Source: an uncultured bacterium
Lineage (GTDB): Bacteria > Cyanobacteriota > Vampirovibrionia > Gastranaerophilales > Gastranaerophilaceae
Direction: 5' to 3'
DNA length: 64,000 nt
Assembly (NCBI GenBank): GCA_949284715.1
Contig: CASDWH010000042.1
Coordinates: forward strand, 1-64,000
Part shown: in pieces, positions 25,207 to 34,694 of the stretch
Layout of the letters: every line of letters begins with the position of its first letter
Position numbering within the stretch: position 1 is the stretch's first letter
The notes under the pieces: model-generated
Seen by the model: only the letters and a program-made list of their open reading frames with translations
Told to the model about the DNA's origin: nothing
Databases searched by the model: none
Made by a program: the position numbers and the translations under genes

Positions 25207-25848
25207 ATGAGAGAGATTTTACAAAGTAAGAGTTTTATATCTTTTTTGATTTTGACATTGTTGTTTGTAGTTTATACTCTGCTTCTGGTTGTTTTTATTA
25301 CTCCAGTAACGGCTTTTGATATAAAAATAATACTTACTGTAAAGCAAATTTTTGAATTTCTTCCGCTTCCTTTTGTTGTTGCAGTGACGGATTTCGGGTT
25401 TTCATCATATTTTATACCGTTTTTAGTTCCATTATTTGTAATTTGTCTTTATTTAAAGAAATATGTAACATTTGTATTAATAACAGCGGGCTACCTGCTT
25501 TTAGTACCATTTATACAGATAGTTAAAAATATTATTATGCGTGACAGGCCTGATGTACACCTGCAAAGAATTGCAGAAACAGAGTTTTCATATCCTTCAG
25601 GACATTCTCTTCTCGCATTTTTTATGGGAAGTATACTGTTATATCTGGCTGAAACTTATGTGAAAAATGTAATTATAAAGCGGATATTATTCTTGATTAT
25701 AATATTATGGATGCTGGTTATTCCTTTTACCCGTGTATGGCTCGGTGTGCATTTCCCAACAGATACTATAGGCGGTGCGCTGCTTGGCTCTTCTATTGCA
25801 TGTCTTGTAATAACAATAATTAGATATTTTGAAAAGCCTGTGAAATAA
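25207..25848 (+). CDS. PAP2-family membrane phosphatase
   Basis: PAP2 enzymes dephosphorylate lipid pyrophosphates or phosphatidic acid at the membrane, for example recycling undecaprenyl pyrophosphate. The three signature motifs are present: KNIIMRDRPD (KxxxxxxRP type), YPSGHS with the first catalytic His, and RVWLGVHFPTDTIGG (SRxxxxxHxxxD type, first Ser replaced by Thr in FTR). Five or six membrane helices surround them. I place the start at 25207 (MREIL), because the earlier frame from 25147 overlaps the divergent exonuclease start. The length is then about 213 residues, normal for the family. Confidence 0.85.
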   Translation: MREILQSKSFISFLILTLLFVVYTLLLVVFITPVTAFDIKIILTVKQIFEFLPLPFVVAVTDFGFSSYFIPFLVPLFVICLYLKKYVTFVLITAGYLLLVPFIQIVKNIIMRDRPDVHLQRIAETEFSYPSGHSLLAFFMGSILLYLAETYVKNVIIKRILFLIIILWMLVIPFTRVWLGVHFPTDTIGGALLGSSIACLVITIIRYFEKPVK

Positions 25849-25930
25849 TTTTACAGTCTAAAAATCTACGGTGGTTTTATCGAACTTGTCTGCTGCGATA
25901 TTAAGTTTTTATTAATTGTAAGGAAAACAC

Positions 25931-25981
25931 TTGCAATTAAAATTTGTTCGGGCTATAATTTAATCGTGAATTAAATCACGA
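25931..25981 (+). promoter_or_regulatory. adhE promoter with Rex operator
   Basis: TTGCAA (25931-25936) and TATAAT (25954-25959) are 17 bases apart. Directly after the -10 box, over the expected start of transcription, lies TCGTGAATTAAATCACGA (25964-25981). It is an inverted repeat that matches the Rex box TTGTGAANNNNTTCACAA at all but three fixed positions. The Rex repressor gene is the next gene after adhE. High NADH should release Rex and turn adhE on. Confidence 0.85.
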
Positions 25982-25999
25982 AATAGGAGAATAGAAGAT

Positions 26000-28645
26000 A
26001 TGACTACAAAAACAAAAAAAACAGTTGAAAAGTTGGAAGAAACTTTGAATCAACCTACTGTTGTTGAAACTGTTGAGCAGCTCGAAGGATTGATTTCCAG
26101 AGTAAGAAGAGCTCAAAAAATCTTTTCTACTTTCTCTCAAGAAAAAGTAGATGCAATATTTAAAGCAGCAGCAACCGCTGCCGACAAAGCACGTATTCCT
26201 CTTGCAAGAATGGCTGTTGAAGAAACAGGCATGGGTGTTATGGAAGATAAAATTATTAAAAACCACTTTGCATCAGAATACATTTACAACAAACACAAAG
26301 AAGCAAAAACCTGTGGTATAATAAGAGAAGATAAAACCAACGGTATTAAAATTGTTGCAGAACCTTTAGGCGTTCTTGCAGGTATTGTTCCTACAACAAA
26401 CCCGACTTCTACAGCGATTTTCAAATCATTAATTTCATTAAAAACAAGAAACGGGATTATTTTCTCACCCCACCCGAGAGCGAAAAAATCAACTATTGCA
26501 GCCGCAAAATTAGTTCTTGACGCAGCAGTTGCAGCAGGCGCTCCGGCTGATATTATCGGTTGGATTGATGTTCCGTCTGTTGAACTTTCAGCAGCTTTGA
26601 TGAAACACCCTCACGTTGATTGTATTTTAGCAACCGGCGGGCCTGGTATGGTTATGGCAGCATATTCATCAGGAAAACCGGCATTAGGTGTAGGCCCAGG
26701 TAATGTTCCTGCAATCATTGATGAAACCGCCGATATCTTAACCGCTGTTTCTTCAATTATTATGTCTAAAACTTTTGATAACGGTATGATTTGTGCTTCT
26801 GAACAATCAGTTATCATTGTTTCTGATGTATATGAACAAGTTAAAAAAGAATTCCAATACAGAGGCGCTTATGTATTAAGCAAAGAAGAAGCTGACAAAG
26901 TTGCCTCAATTATTCTTACACCGGCCGGCAGTGTTAACCCGAAAATAGTCGGTCAGCCTGCTCACACTATCGCAGAGCTTGCAGGTATTAAAGTTCCTGA
27001 AAATACAAAAGTTCTTATCGGTGAAGAAAAAGAAGTTGCGGTAGAAAATCCGTTTGCACACGAAAAACTTTCTCCGCTTCTTGCAATGTATAAAGCAAAG
27101 AACTTTGAAGATGCTGTAGAAAAGGCGCATGATCTTGTAATGTTAGGCGGCGCAGGCCACTCAGCAGCCCTTTATACAGATGCAAGAGTTCAGGATAGAA
27201 TAGATTACTTCGCAGAAAGAATTCCTACTTGCAGATTGTTAATTAATTCACCATCTTCACAAGGCGGTATCGGTGATTTATATAACTTCAAGCTTGAACC
27301 GTCACTTACATTAGGCTGCGGCTCTTGGGGCGGTAACTCTGTAAGCGGTAACGTTGGTGTTGAAAACTTATTGAACTATAAAACAGTAGCTGAAAGGAGA
27401 GAAAATATGCTTTGGTTTAAGGTTCCGCCGAAAGTTTACTTCAAGAGAGGCGCTGTTGATTTAGCCCTTAAAGAACTTCAAGGCAGAAAACGTGCATTTA
27501 TTGTTACAGACCGTTTCTTATTCAATTCAGGTGCTGTATATAATATTACTAATGTACTTGATTCAATCGGTATTGATTATCAAATCTTCTTTGATGTAAA
27601 ACCGGATCCAACCCTTTCTACTATCAATGAAGCAATGGCAATGATTAAACCGTATGAACCTGATATATTTATAGCATTAGGCGGCGGATCTCCGATGGAT
27701 GCTGCTAAGATTATGTGGTTAATGTATGAACAGCCTGATACAGTATTTGAAGATATATCAATGAGATTTATGGATATCAGAAAGAGAATCTGTCATATCC
27801 CTGAACTCGGTAAGAAAGCTACAATGGTTGCTATACCTACAACATCAGGTACAGGTTCAGAAGTTACACCGTTTGCAATTATTACTGATGATGAAACACA
27901 CGTAAAATACGCAATTGCTGATTACGCCCTGACACCTAATATGGCTATTATTGATCCGAACTTTGTTGACGGTATGCCAAAAGGTTTAACTGCCGCATCA
28001 GGTATTGATGCTCTTGTTCACTCGATTGAAGCATACGTTTCATCTATGGCAACTAACTTTACAAACTCTAATGCTTTAGAAGCTTGTAAATTAGTATTCA
28101 AATACCTTGAACGTTCATATAAAGATGGAGCAAAAGACCCGATTGCAAGAGAAAAAATGCACTATGCCGCAACTATTGCAGGTATGGCATTTGCAAACGC
28201 ATTCTTAGGACTCTGCCACTCTATGGCTCACAAACTGGGTGCTATGTTTAACGTTCCTCACGGTGTTGCAAACGCATTGTTAATCAGACAGGTAATTAAG
28301 TACAACTCTACTGATTGCCCGCACAAACAATGTATCTTCCCGCAATACAAATATCCGTCAGCAAAACTTAGATACAGTCAAATTGCTGATGAATTAGGTC
28401 TTGGCGGTAAAAATGAAGATGAAAAAGTTCAACTTCTTATCAATGCAATTGATAACCTGATGAGCAGTATTAATCTTCCTAAGTCAATTAAAGACTTCGG
28501 CGTAACAGAAGAAGACTTCTACGCTAAACTGGATAATATGGTTGAATTAGCATTTGATGACCAATGTACAGGTGCTAACCCGGCTTATCCTCTTATGGAA
28601 GATATTAAGAAAATCTACATCGACGCATTTAACGGTGTTGTGTAG
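26000..28645 (+). CDS. adhE: Bifunctional aldehyde-alcohol dehydrogenase AdhE
   Basis: AdhE reduces acetyl-CoA to acetaldehyde and then to ethanol, oxidising two NADH, and forms helical filaments (spirosomes). The 881-residue length is standard. The N-terminal aldehyde dehydrogenase half has [10 protein letters not shown] and the catalytic Cys in [10 protein letters not shown] (about residue 258). A linker leads to the C-terminal iron alcohol dehydrogenase with [24 protein letters not shown], and iron-binding His residues in [14 protein letters not shown] and [10 protein letters not shown]. The ribosome site is AGGAG. The promoter carries a Rex box and a strong terminator follows. Together with Rex and the hydrogenase genes it points to mixed ethanol and hydrogen fermentation. 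Confidence 0.97.
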   Translation: MTTKTKKTVEKLEETLNQPTVVETVEQLEGLISRVRRAQKIFSTFSQEKVDAIFKAAATAADKARIPLARMAVEETGMGVMEDKIIKNHFASEYIYNKHKEAKTCGIIREDKTNGIKIVAEPLGVLAGIVPTTNPTSTAIFKSLISLKTRNGIIFSPHPRAKKSTIAAAKLVLDAAVAAGAPADIIGWIDVPSVELSAALMKHPHVDCILATGGPGMVMAAYSSGKPALGVGPGNVPAIIDETADILTAVSSIIMSKTFDNGMICASEQSVIIVSDVYEQVKKEFQYRGAYVLSKEEADKVASIILTPAGSVNPKIVGQPAHTIAELAGIKVPENTKVLIGEEKEVAVENPFAHEKLSPLLAMYKAKNFEDAVEKAHDLVMLGGAGHSAALYTDARVQDRIDYFAERIPTCRLLINSPSSQGGIGDLYNFKLEPSLTLGCGSWGGNSVSGNVGVENLLNYKTVAERRENMLWFKVPPKVYFKRGAVDLALKELQGRKRAFIVTDRFLFNSGAVYNITNVLDSIGIDYQIFFDVKPDPTLSTINEAMAMIKPYEPDIFIALGGGSPMDAAKIMWLMYEQPDTVFEDISMRFMDIRKRICHIPELGKKATMVAIPTTSGTGSEVTPFAIITDDETHVKYAIADYALTPNMAIIDPNFVDGMPKGLTAASGIDALVHSIEAYVSSMATNFTNSNALEACKLVFKYLERSYKDGAKDPIAREKMHYAATIAGMAFANAFLGLCHSMAHKLGAMFNVPHGVANALLIRQVIKYNSTDCPHKQCIFPQYKYPSAKLRYSQIADELGLGGKNEDEKVQLLINAIDNLMSSINLPKSIKDFGVTEEDFYAKLDNMVELAFDDQCTGANPAYPLMEDIKKIYIDAFNGVV

Positions 28646-28663
28646 AAACTGTTATTTAACTGC

Positions 28664-28688
28664 GGCGGGGAGTTTTCCCCGCCCTTTT
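28664..28688 (+). terminator. Terminator after adhE
   Basis: GGCGGGGA (28664-28671) and TCCCCGCC (28676-28683) form an 8-bp GC-rich stem with a 4-base loop, followed by CTTTT. It separates adhE from the rex gene, whose own -10-like TATAAT lies at 28717-28722. Confidence 0.85.
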
Positions 28689-28762
28689 AATTTGTATACT
28701 GACAGATACGGGGCGGTATAATTACTTATTAGATAGCAAGTTTAATAATATAAAGGTGAGCG

Positions 28763-29377
28763 ATGACAAAAAAAATTTCTGATAAAACAATAAACAGATT
28801 AACTTTATATCATTGTATTCTTACTGATTGTATAAGAAAAGGGATTGATAGTATTTCCTCTACGACAATAGCAGGTTTGCTGCGAATAGATGATTCTCAG
28901 GTAAGGAAAGATATAGCTATGCTTGATAATACCGGTAAATCCCGTGTGGGGTATGATGTAAAAGAATTGAAATCTGCTATTGAACATAACCTGGCATTTA
29001 GCAAGGTCAAAAATGTGTTTATTGTAGGGGCCGGAAACTTAGGATTTGCACTTGCTAAATATAATAATTTTTCAAATTACGGTCTGAATATTTTAGCGCT
29101 GTTTGATAATAATCCGCTAAAACATGATGTTGAAGTCGGCGGTAAAAAAGTTTATCCGATAGAAGATTTAAAGGGACAGGCAAAGAAAATGGATGTTGAT
29201 ATCGCGATTCTTACTGTACCGTATAATGCGGCGCAGCAGGTAACAGATTATATGGTAGAGGCCGGAATTAAATATATCTGGAATTTTACGCCTGTCGTTC
29301 TTGCTGTTCCTGACGATGTTCAGGTGTGGAATGAAAATTTAATGGGGAATTTTCTCCAGTTTACGTATAGCAAATAA
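28763..29377 (+). CDS. rex: Redox-sensing transcriptional repressor Rex
   Basis: Rex is a homodimeric repressor that senses the NADH/NAD+ ratio and controls fermentation genes. The 204-residue length is normal. The N-terminal winged helix (about residues 1-75, with SSTTIAGLLRIDDSQVRKDIAML) is followed by a Rossmann domain with VFIVGAGNLGFALAKY and then LFDNNPLK. The C-terminal swapped helix, WNFTPVVLAVPDDVQVWNEN, includes the typical tail. AAGGTGAG precedes the ATG. Its immediate target is the adhE gene upstream, whose promoter contains a matching operator. Confidence 0.96.
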   Translation: MTKKISDKTINRLTLYHCILTDCIRKGIDSISSTTIAGLLRIDDSQVRKDIAMLDNTGKSRVGYDVKELKSAIEHNLAFSKVKNVFIVGAGNLGFALAKYNNFSNYGLNILALFDNNPLKHDVEVGGKKVYPIEDLKGQAKKMDVDIAILTVPYNAAQQVTDYMVEAGIKYIWNFTPVVLAVPDDVQVWNENLMGNFLQFTYSK

Positions 29378-29439
29378 TAAAATATAAAAATCTTTATGTG
29401 CTATTATGAAAGTATAGATTGGAGGGGCAGAAAGTAATT

Positions 29440-30855
29440 ATGTATAATCCTAAATCTTCAAAGGCAGAGGAATTTATTTCGCACGAAGAGATATTAGATA
29501 CTCTAGACTGGGCAGAAAAGAATAAAAATGATGCGGAACTTGTTGATAAAGTTCTTGCAAAGGCGCGTTTGAGGAAGGGGCTGAATCATAGGGAGGCCTC
29601 GCTGCTGCTTGCCTGTGAACTTGAAGATAAAAATCAGGAACTGTATGCCCTTGCACGCGAAATTAAAGAAGATTACTACGGAAACAGGATTGTACTTTTT
29701 GCACCGCTCTATCTTTCAAATTACTGTGTAAACGGCTGTATTTACTGCCCATATCACAAGAAAAATACCCATATCCCGCGTAAAAAAATGACTCAGGAAG
29801 AAATTCGCCGCGAGGTTATTGCGCTTCAGGATATGGGGCATAAAAGACTTGCAATTGAATCAGGCGAAGATCCTGTTAATAACCCTATAGAGTATATTCT
29901 TGAATCTATTAAAACAATTTATGAAACAAAACATAAAAACGGCAGTATCAGACGTATAAATGTAAATATTGCAGCAACCACTGTTGAGAACTACAGACGG
30001 TTGAAAGAAGCGCAAATAGGTACGTATGTACTGTTTCAGGAAACGTATCATAAAGAGAGTTATGAAAGACTTCACCCGACCGGGCCGAAACATAATTATG
30101 CCTACCATACAGAAGCAATGGACAGGGCTATGCAGGGCGGAATTGATGATGTAAGCCTTGGAGTATTGTTCGGACTGGAACGCTATAAGTATGAATTTGC
30201 AGGATTATTGATGCATGCAGAACACCTTGAGGCAGTATACGGTGTCGGGCCGCACGCGATAAGTGTTCCAAGAATTAAAAAGGCTGATGATATTGACCCG
30301 TCTGCATTTGAAAACGGAATAAATGACGATACCTTTGCCAAAATAGTTGCCTGTATAAGGGTTTCAACTCCATATACTGGAATGATTATATCAACTAGAG
30401 AGAGTCAAAAATGCCGCGAAAGAGTCCTGGAGCTTGGTGTTTCGCAGATAAGCGGCGGTTCAAGAACGAGTGTCGGCGGGTATACGGAAGAAAAATATGA
30501 GGAAGAAACCTCACAGTTTGATATTAGCGACAGAAGGTCACTGGATGAGGTTGTCGCGTGGCTGCTTAAATTAGGCCATATCCCGAGTTTTTGTACAGCC
30601 TGCTATTCTTCTCATAGAACAGGAGAAAGCTTTATGGCCGTCTGTAAGAATGAGCAGATACATAACTTCTGCACCCCAAACGGGTTAATGACTTTAAAAG
30701 AATATTTATTGGATTATGCGTCGCCTGAAACTAAAAAGCTGGGATTTGAGGCAATTGACAGAGAGCTGGCAAAATTCCCTGAGGGGGCGATGAAGGATAC
30801 GCTTCTGAAAAATCTCGATTTAATTTCTCAGGGCGGTAGAAATTACAAGTTCTAA
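29440..30855 (+). CDS. hydG: [FeFe] hydrogenase H-cluster maturase HydG
   Basis: HydG is a radical-SAM tyrosine lyase that makes the CO and CN ligands of the hydrogenase H-cluster. The N-terminal cluster motif NYCVNGCIYCPYHKKN is CX3CX2C. The C-terminal second cluster is CX2CX22C (CTAC ... CTPNG), as in authentic HydG rather than ThiH. The body, including AIESGEDP and VGGYTEEKYEEETSQFDISD, fits the family. I choose ATG 29440 behind GGAGGGG, giving 471 residues; an in-frame TTG at 29419 is upstream of that ribosome site. HydE and HydF are not in this window. The hydrogenase it serves is probably the one at 54.6 kb. Confidence 0.94.
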   Translation: MYNPKSSKAEEFISHEEILDTLDWAEKNKNDAELVDKVLAKARLRKGLNHREASLLLACELEDKNQELYALAREIKEDYYGNRIVLFAPLYLSNYCVNGCIYCPYHKKNTHIPRKKMTQEEIRREVIALQDMGHKRLAIESGEDPVNNPIEYILESIKTIYETKHKNGSIRRINVNIAATTVENYRRLKEAQIGTYVLFQETYHKESYERLHPTGPKHNYAYHTEAMDRAMQGGIDDVSLGVLFGLERYKYEFAGLLMHAEHLEAVYGVGPHAISVPRIKKADDIDPSAFENGINDDTFAKIVACIRVSTPYTGMIISTRESQKCRERVLELGVSQISGGSRTSVGGYTEEKYEEETSQFDISDRRSLDEVVAWLLKLGHIPSFCTACYSSHRTGESFMAVCKNEQIHNFCTPNGLMTLKEYLLDYASPETKKLGFEAIDRELAKFPEGAMKDTLLKNLDLISQGGRNYKF

Positions 30856-30910
30856 AATTATACAATAATTGTAATATAATTTAACAATGTAACGAAATGT
30901 AAATATGAGT

Positions 30911-30968
30911 TTGCAGCAGGCTCAAACTAAGTTATAATGCCCTATATGATATGATATGATATGATATG
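30911..30968 (+). promoter_or_regulatory. Pilin-gene promoter with ATATG tandem repeat at the start of the leader
   Basis: TTGCAG (30911-30916) and TATAAT (30933-30938) are 16 bases apart. Five exact copies of ATATG (30944-30968) begin where transcription should start, 88 bases before the pseudopilin ATG. Repeat-number changes would alter the leader and perhaps expression. Confidence 0.55.
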
Positions 30969-31055
30969 GTGGGGGAGTCTAAAGTTTTGTTTTAGTGTGC
31001 CGTAAAGAATACTATGTGCCAAGAAATTAGTATTTAAAAATTTAGAGAGGTAAAC

Positions 31056-31832
31056 ATGAAAAAACAAAACGGTTTTACGCTCGTTGAAATTCTTATTTCT
31101 CTTGCATTGGTTGGTGTCTTGAGTGTCGTTGCAATTCAAACACTCAGGACAAGAGATATGAGTGAAGAATTTACGGCTAAGCGTGACAAAGCAGCGATGA
31201 ACATTGAAGGTGTTATTCATCAGGCTATGTTTGAGCAAAAAAGAGAAGAACTGGGGTCTGTCGGGGATATACAGGGGTTTATTAATGAAAAACTTCAAGC
31301 CGGCAGCGGGGATGGTTATAGTCTTATGCGTGACGGTACTGCATATTCTTTTTCGTCAAACGGCGATGGTGATTATGCCGGGGAATTGACATTGGACGTA
31401 AATGGAAGTATTGCGCCCAATGTAGCAGGGGAAGATATATATAAGTATAAGATAAATAGCAGAGGTAATTTGATTCTGGCAAATAATACAGAGTCTGATA
31501 ATACTCCTCCGGCAGATGATACAGGCAATGGCGGCGCTTCTGACGCCGGCGGAGAAGATACTGAACAGCAGCCGGATAATGAAGGTGGAAACCCTGATAA
31601 CAATATGCCGCCGCCGGGAGTTTTACCGCCAATATCGGTAGGGTATGAGAGCGGTACACCTGAAAAAGTAAATGAAGATAATTGTAATAAAAAAGGCGGT
31701 TTCTTCACTTACAATAGTACTGGTAATGCTTATTGTATTATTGCTTCTGTTGAAGGGTATGATTTATCAAAAGAGCAAATTGAAGAGCTTTATGGTGATT
31801 GGGTATTTAATCCTCCTGAAAACGATAAATAA
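31056..31832 (+). CDS. Type IV pilin-like protein (prepilin N-terminus)
   Basis: The 258-residue protein begins KKQNGFTLVEILISLALVGVLSVVAIQTL, the prepilin peptidase cleavage and methylation site followed by the hydrophobic assembly helix, including the conserved Glu+5. The rest has no known fold; residues about 145-200 are rich in Asn, Asp, Gly and Pro (DDTGNGG..GGEDTEQQPDNEGGNPDN), likely an extended surface-exposed linker. It may be a minor pilin or type II secretion pseudopilin. A good ribosome site (AGAGAGG) is present. No other pilus genes are beside it. Confidence 0.82.
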   Translation: MKKQNGFTLVEILISLALVGVLSVVAIQTLRTRDMSEEFTAKRDKAAMNIEGVIHQAMFEQKREELGSVGDIQGFINEKLQAGSGDGYSLMRDGTAYSFSSNGDGDYAGELTLDVNGSIAPNVAGEDIYKYKINSRGNLILANNTESDNTPPADDTGNGGASDAGGEDTEQQPDNEGGNPDNNMPPPGVLPPISVGYESGTPEKVNEDNCNKKGGFFTYNSTGNAYCIIASVEGYDLSKEQIEELYGDWVFNPPENDK

Positions 31833-31838
31833 TCATTC

Positions 31839-31875
31839 TTAAGAGCAATGCCTGCGGTGTTGCTCTTAATTATTT
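31839..31875. terminator. Terminator between convergent genes
   Basis: TTAAGAGCAA (31839-31848) and TTGCTCTTAA (31860-31869) make a perfect 10-bp stem with an 11-base loop, followed by TTATTT. It ends the pilin transcript. Its right arm also covers the stop codon of the convergent minus-strand gene. Confidence 0.7.
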
Positions 31876-32183
31876 ACCCCTTTTTCATTTTGCTTAATGT
31901 ATTCGCACTCTGCTTCAAGCCGTTTATCTTCCATTGCATCAATGAATTGCTGGATATTTTTGAGGCTGCCGAGTTCAAACCCTGTTTCCGCAAGGAGTAC
32001 ACAGTCGTTGCAGAGCCGGTATTCATTATATTGTATAGAGCCGGCAAGACATTTATATCCGCCGCAGCCATCGCATACAAAAAACTCGTTAACAATATCA
32101 GGATTCTCTTCTATATCATCAAGCCGCATTTGTTCTGCAACCTGCTGCATTTCTTCAACAATTTCTTCTTTTGATTTTGGCAT
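31866..32183 (-). CDS. Small zinc-ribbon-like protein (105 aa)
   Basis: I do not recognise a named family. The 105-residue protein has an acidic helical start and a central FFVCDGCGGYKC...RLCNDCVLLAETG part with two CxxC pairs about 20 residues apart, which look like a treble-clef or ribbon zinc site. A helical tail follows. Its ATG overlaps the stop of pdxJ in TAATG, so it is translated together with pdxJ. Whether the coupling reflects function is unclear. Confidence 0.65.
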   Translation of the reverse strand: MPKSKEEIVEEMQQVAEQMRLDDIEENPDIVNEFFVCDGCGGYKCLAGSIQYNEYRLCNDCVLLAETGFELGSLKNIQQFIDAMEDKRLEAECEYIKQNEKGVNN

Positions 32184-32893
32184 TATATAACTAACTCCTT
32201 CATCTCCATAACCGCTTGCTTTAATCCGACAAATACAGCTCTTGAAATTATACTATGGCCTATATTGAGTTCGTGAAGGTTAGGAATTTCTTTCATTCTT
32301 TTAACATTCTGATAGTTTAAACCATGCCCTGCATTGACTTTTAGCCCGAGATTTTGGGCAAAAACGGCGGCGCCTTTTAAATCTTCAAATGTTTGCTGCT
32401 CTTTTTCGCCGCCAAACTCTTCGGAATAACGGCCAGTGTGTAATTCTATAAATTGTGCGCCTGTTTTTGCGGCGGCGGATACCTGAGAAATATCGGGGTC
32501 AATAAAAAAGCTTACTTCAATTCCTGCGGCAAGCAGCGGTTTTACAAAACTGCAAGCTCTTTCAAGCTGCCCGTGGACATCCAGTCCGCCTTCTGTTGTT
32601 AATTCCTGTCTTTTTTCCGGAACAATACACACCGAATGCGGCATTATACGCATGGCAATACTTTTCATTTCGTCTGTCATGGCCATTTCCAGATTCAGAA
32701 CTGTACGCGGAAGTTTGCTTATGAGTTCTACATCCATATCATTAATATGACGTCTGTCTTCTCTCAGGTGGGTTGTAATACTGTTTGCACCTGCATCATT
32801 ACAAATCCTTGCCGCTTTTATAACATCCGGTTCAACTCCGCCTCTTGCATTCCTTAGGGTTGCAACGTGATCAATATTTACACCTAATAGCAT
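32183..32893 (-). CDS. pdxJ: Pyridoxine 5'-phosphate synthase PdxJ
   Basis: PdxJ condenses 1-deoxy-xylulose 5-phosphate with 3-amino-1-hydroxyacetone phosphate to give pyridoxine 5'-phosphate, the last ring-forming step of the DXP-dependent vitamin B6 pathway. The 236-residue TIM barrel is of normal length. GVNIDHVATLRNARGG (N-terminus), ITTHLREDRRHI, FIDPDISQ, ELHTGRYS and VNAGHGLNYQN are family signatures. AGGAGG precedes the ATG. It heads a two-gene unit with the small zinc-ribbon gene. Confidence 0.96.
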   Translation of the reverse strand: MLLGVNIDHVATLRNARGGVEPDVIKAARICNDAGANSITTHLREDRRHINDMDVELISKLPRTVLNLEMAMTDEMKSIAMRIMPHSVCIVPEKRQELTTEGGLDVHGQLERACSFVKPLLAAGIEVSFFIDPDISQVSAAAKTGAQFIELHTGRYSEEFGGEKEQQTFEDLKGAAVFAQNLGLKVNAGHGLNYQNVKRMKEIPNLHELNIGHSIISRAVFVGLKQAVMEMKELVI

Positions 32894-32906
32894 TATTTAA
32901 CACCTC

Positions 32907-34220
32907 CTATAATTTCTTCCATAACTTATTTAACTCTAACAGAGCCGTGTATGTCGGAAGTATTGTAATATTATTTTCTGAAATAGTCAGGGTATAGTCA
33001 ATAGCATTTTTAATATCCGGAATTACAATTATTTTTTCTTTGGGAAATCCTGTATATTTAAGCCGGACAGCCATATCTTCCGCCCTGCTTCCTGATACCA
33101 CAACAGGTTTTTGAACATCTTTTATCCGCTCAAAACCTGCATCCCAGAGCCATGAAACATCGCGCCCGTCTGCATAATTATCGTTTATTATTATTAACAA
33201 ATTTGATTCAAGATTAAGACTTTTAATGACTTCGCTTGCGCCTGCCGGATTTTTTATTAATTGAATAAGGGTTTTGTGTCCATGGACATCTCTTAGTTCG
33301 CTTCTTCCAAATTCTGTTTTAAACTCGATTAGCGGCTGTTTAATATTTTCTATTCCTGCGGTTTTAAGAAGCGCAATCGCTGCAAGTGCGTTGTAAGCAT
33401 TAAACAGACCGACAAGCGGAACTTTATATTCTTCATCTTTGAGCTTTATTATCGAGTAATTTTTTTCAAGAGTAACTTCGGCTTCAAATTCAGGCTGCGG
33501 ACGTTTAAAGCCGCAATCACAATAATAATGTCCTTGTTGTGCATAGAATTTTTTTGAATATTTTAAAGCCCTGCCGCATGGACAGTTAAAAATTTCTTCC
33601 GGAGCAGGCATTGCTTTTCCTCCGGTATTATCAACAATATTTTTTATCCCGTAAAAAACAATCTCTCCGCTTTGGTTTTTAAGGCTGGCAACCAAAGGGT
33701 CATCCGCATTTAGTATAAGCCGTACATCAGGAATAACGTTAATACCGTTTTGAATTTTTTGCTTGGTTGTGTCAAGTTCTCCGTAGCGGTCAAGCTGGTC
33801 GCGGAAAAGATTTGTTACTACAAGACAGTCTGCCGGAATAAATTTTGCGGTTTTTGCAAGATAAGCTTCGTCAGACTCTATTACGCAATTATCGTAATAT
33901 TTATCAGGTTCAAGTGATAGTGCAAATGTGTTCGCAATTCCTGTTATCATATTTGCACCCTTAGAGTTTGCAATTACGCTTCTTCCGTTTGCTCTCAGAA
34001 TATGGCTTATAATTCCGCTTGTGGTTGTTTTCCCGTTTGTGCCGGTAACCATTATTTTTTCTTTTCTGATTGATTTTACACCATCTGATAAAAAATCAGG
34101 ATAATTTTTTAAAACAAGCGAGCCGATAAAAGAGGTTCCTTCCCCGGCATTGGTCAGCCTGATTAGTTTGTAAGCTGTTTTAGCAAGACATAAAGTTATC
34201 AAGAGTTTAAGATTCCGCAT
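32907..34220 (-). CDS. murT: MurT-like Mur ligase (lipid II isoglutaminyl synthase subunit)
   Basis: MurT with the glutamine amidotransferase GatD amidates the D-Glu of the peptidoglycan stem peptide. This 437-residue protein has the Mur ligase ATP loop MVTGTNGKTTTSGII, NLFRDQLDRYGE, and the inserted Cys4 ribbon (NCPCGRAL..YYCDCGF). The C-terminal DUF1727/MurT_C part contains NDNYADGRDVSWLWD. I place the start at ATG 34220 behind GGGAG; the longer frame from 34286 overlaps the divergent gene's promoter. GatD, normally adjacent, is absent from the window. A hydrophobic stretch at residues 3-20 may tether it to the membrane. Confidence 0.88.
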   Translation of the reverse strand: MRNLKLLITLCLAKTAYKLIRLTNAGEGTSFIGSLVLKNYPDFLSDGVKSIRKEKIMVTGTNGKTTTSGIISHILRANGRSVIANSKGANMITGIANTFALSLEPDKYYDNCVIESDEAYLAKTAKFIPADCLVVTNLFRDQLDRYGELDTTKQKIQNGINVIPDVRLILNADDPLVASLKNQSGEIVFYGIKNIVDNTGGKAMPAPEEIFNCPCGRALKYSKKFYAQQGHYYCDCGFKRPQPEFEAEVTLEKNYSIIKLKDEEYKVPLVGLFNAYNALAAIALLKTAGIENIKQPLIEFKTEFGRSELRDVHGHKTLIQLIKNPAGASEVIKSLNLESNLLIIINDNYADGRDVSWLWDAGFERIKDVQKPVVVSGSRAEDMAVRLKYTGFPKEKIIVIPDIKNAIDYTLTISENNITILPTYTALLELNKLWKKL

Positions 34221-34297
34221 TAAAATATTCTCCCGAACGGTATTTATTTTTTTTGAAAAATAAAATATAATAGCATGGTAATACAAAGAAGGACAAT

Positions 34298-34654
34298 ATG
34301 ATACTGTTTTTATTCACAATCGTGTTTTTAGCTGAATTAATTCTTACCGGCTTTATTCTAATAAAGCTTATAGATATGGATTTGGCAATAATAGAGTTTG
34401 ATGAAAAACTTCAAGCAGAAAGAAGTATAGTTAAATACTCGATGTACTATCTAAAAGAAGTTACCGCTGCATATAAAGAACTTGTAGATGTTACATTCAA
34501 AAATTTTGATAAAAAGTATCGCCGCTTTGGTTTTAGCAGTCTAAAATCAACATTATTGTCATTATTTGTGCTTTTACTTCCCAAAACATACCGCCGGTTA
34601 ATTGATTCCACAAAGCTGGGTTATAAAGTCGTCAGGTATTTATATAAAGCTTAA
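34298..34654 (+). CDS. Small membrane-anchored protein (118 aa)
   Basis: I do not recognise a family. The protein has one N-terminal membrane helix (ILFLFTIVFLAELILTGFILIKLI). A charged helical region follows, then a basic part (FDKKYRRFGF) and a second hydrophobic segment (LSLFVLLLPKTY). AAGGA precedes the start. It heads a run of three small membrane-linked genes on the plus strand (34298-35386) that end before a YtxH gene, so a shared envelope role is possible. Confidence 0.6.
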   Translation: MILFLFTIVFLAELILTGFILIKLIDMDLAIIEFDEKLQAERSIVKYSMYYLKEVTAAYKELVDVTFKNFDKKYRRFGFSSLKSTLLSLFVLLLPKTYRRLIDSTKLGYKVVRYLYKA

Positions 34655-34694
34655 TATATGTTATAATTGAAAAAAGAAAAGAGGAAAGAATATT

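Noticed and set aside
29378-29439. Rex operator in front of hydG
   Set aside because: I looked for TTGTGA/TCACAA-type inverted repeats and found none in this gap; control by Rex is not supported here.
31324-31708. Two minus-strand frames opposite the pilin gene
   Set aside because: Pro- and Tyr-rich reverse readings of the low-complexity pilin linker; no start signals.
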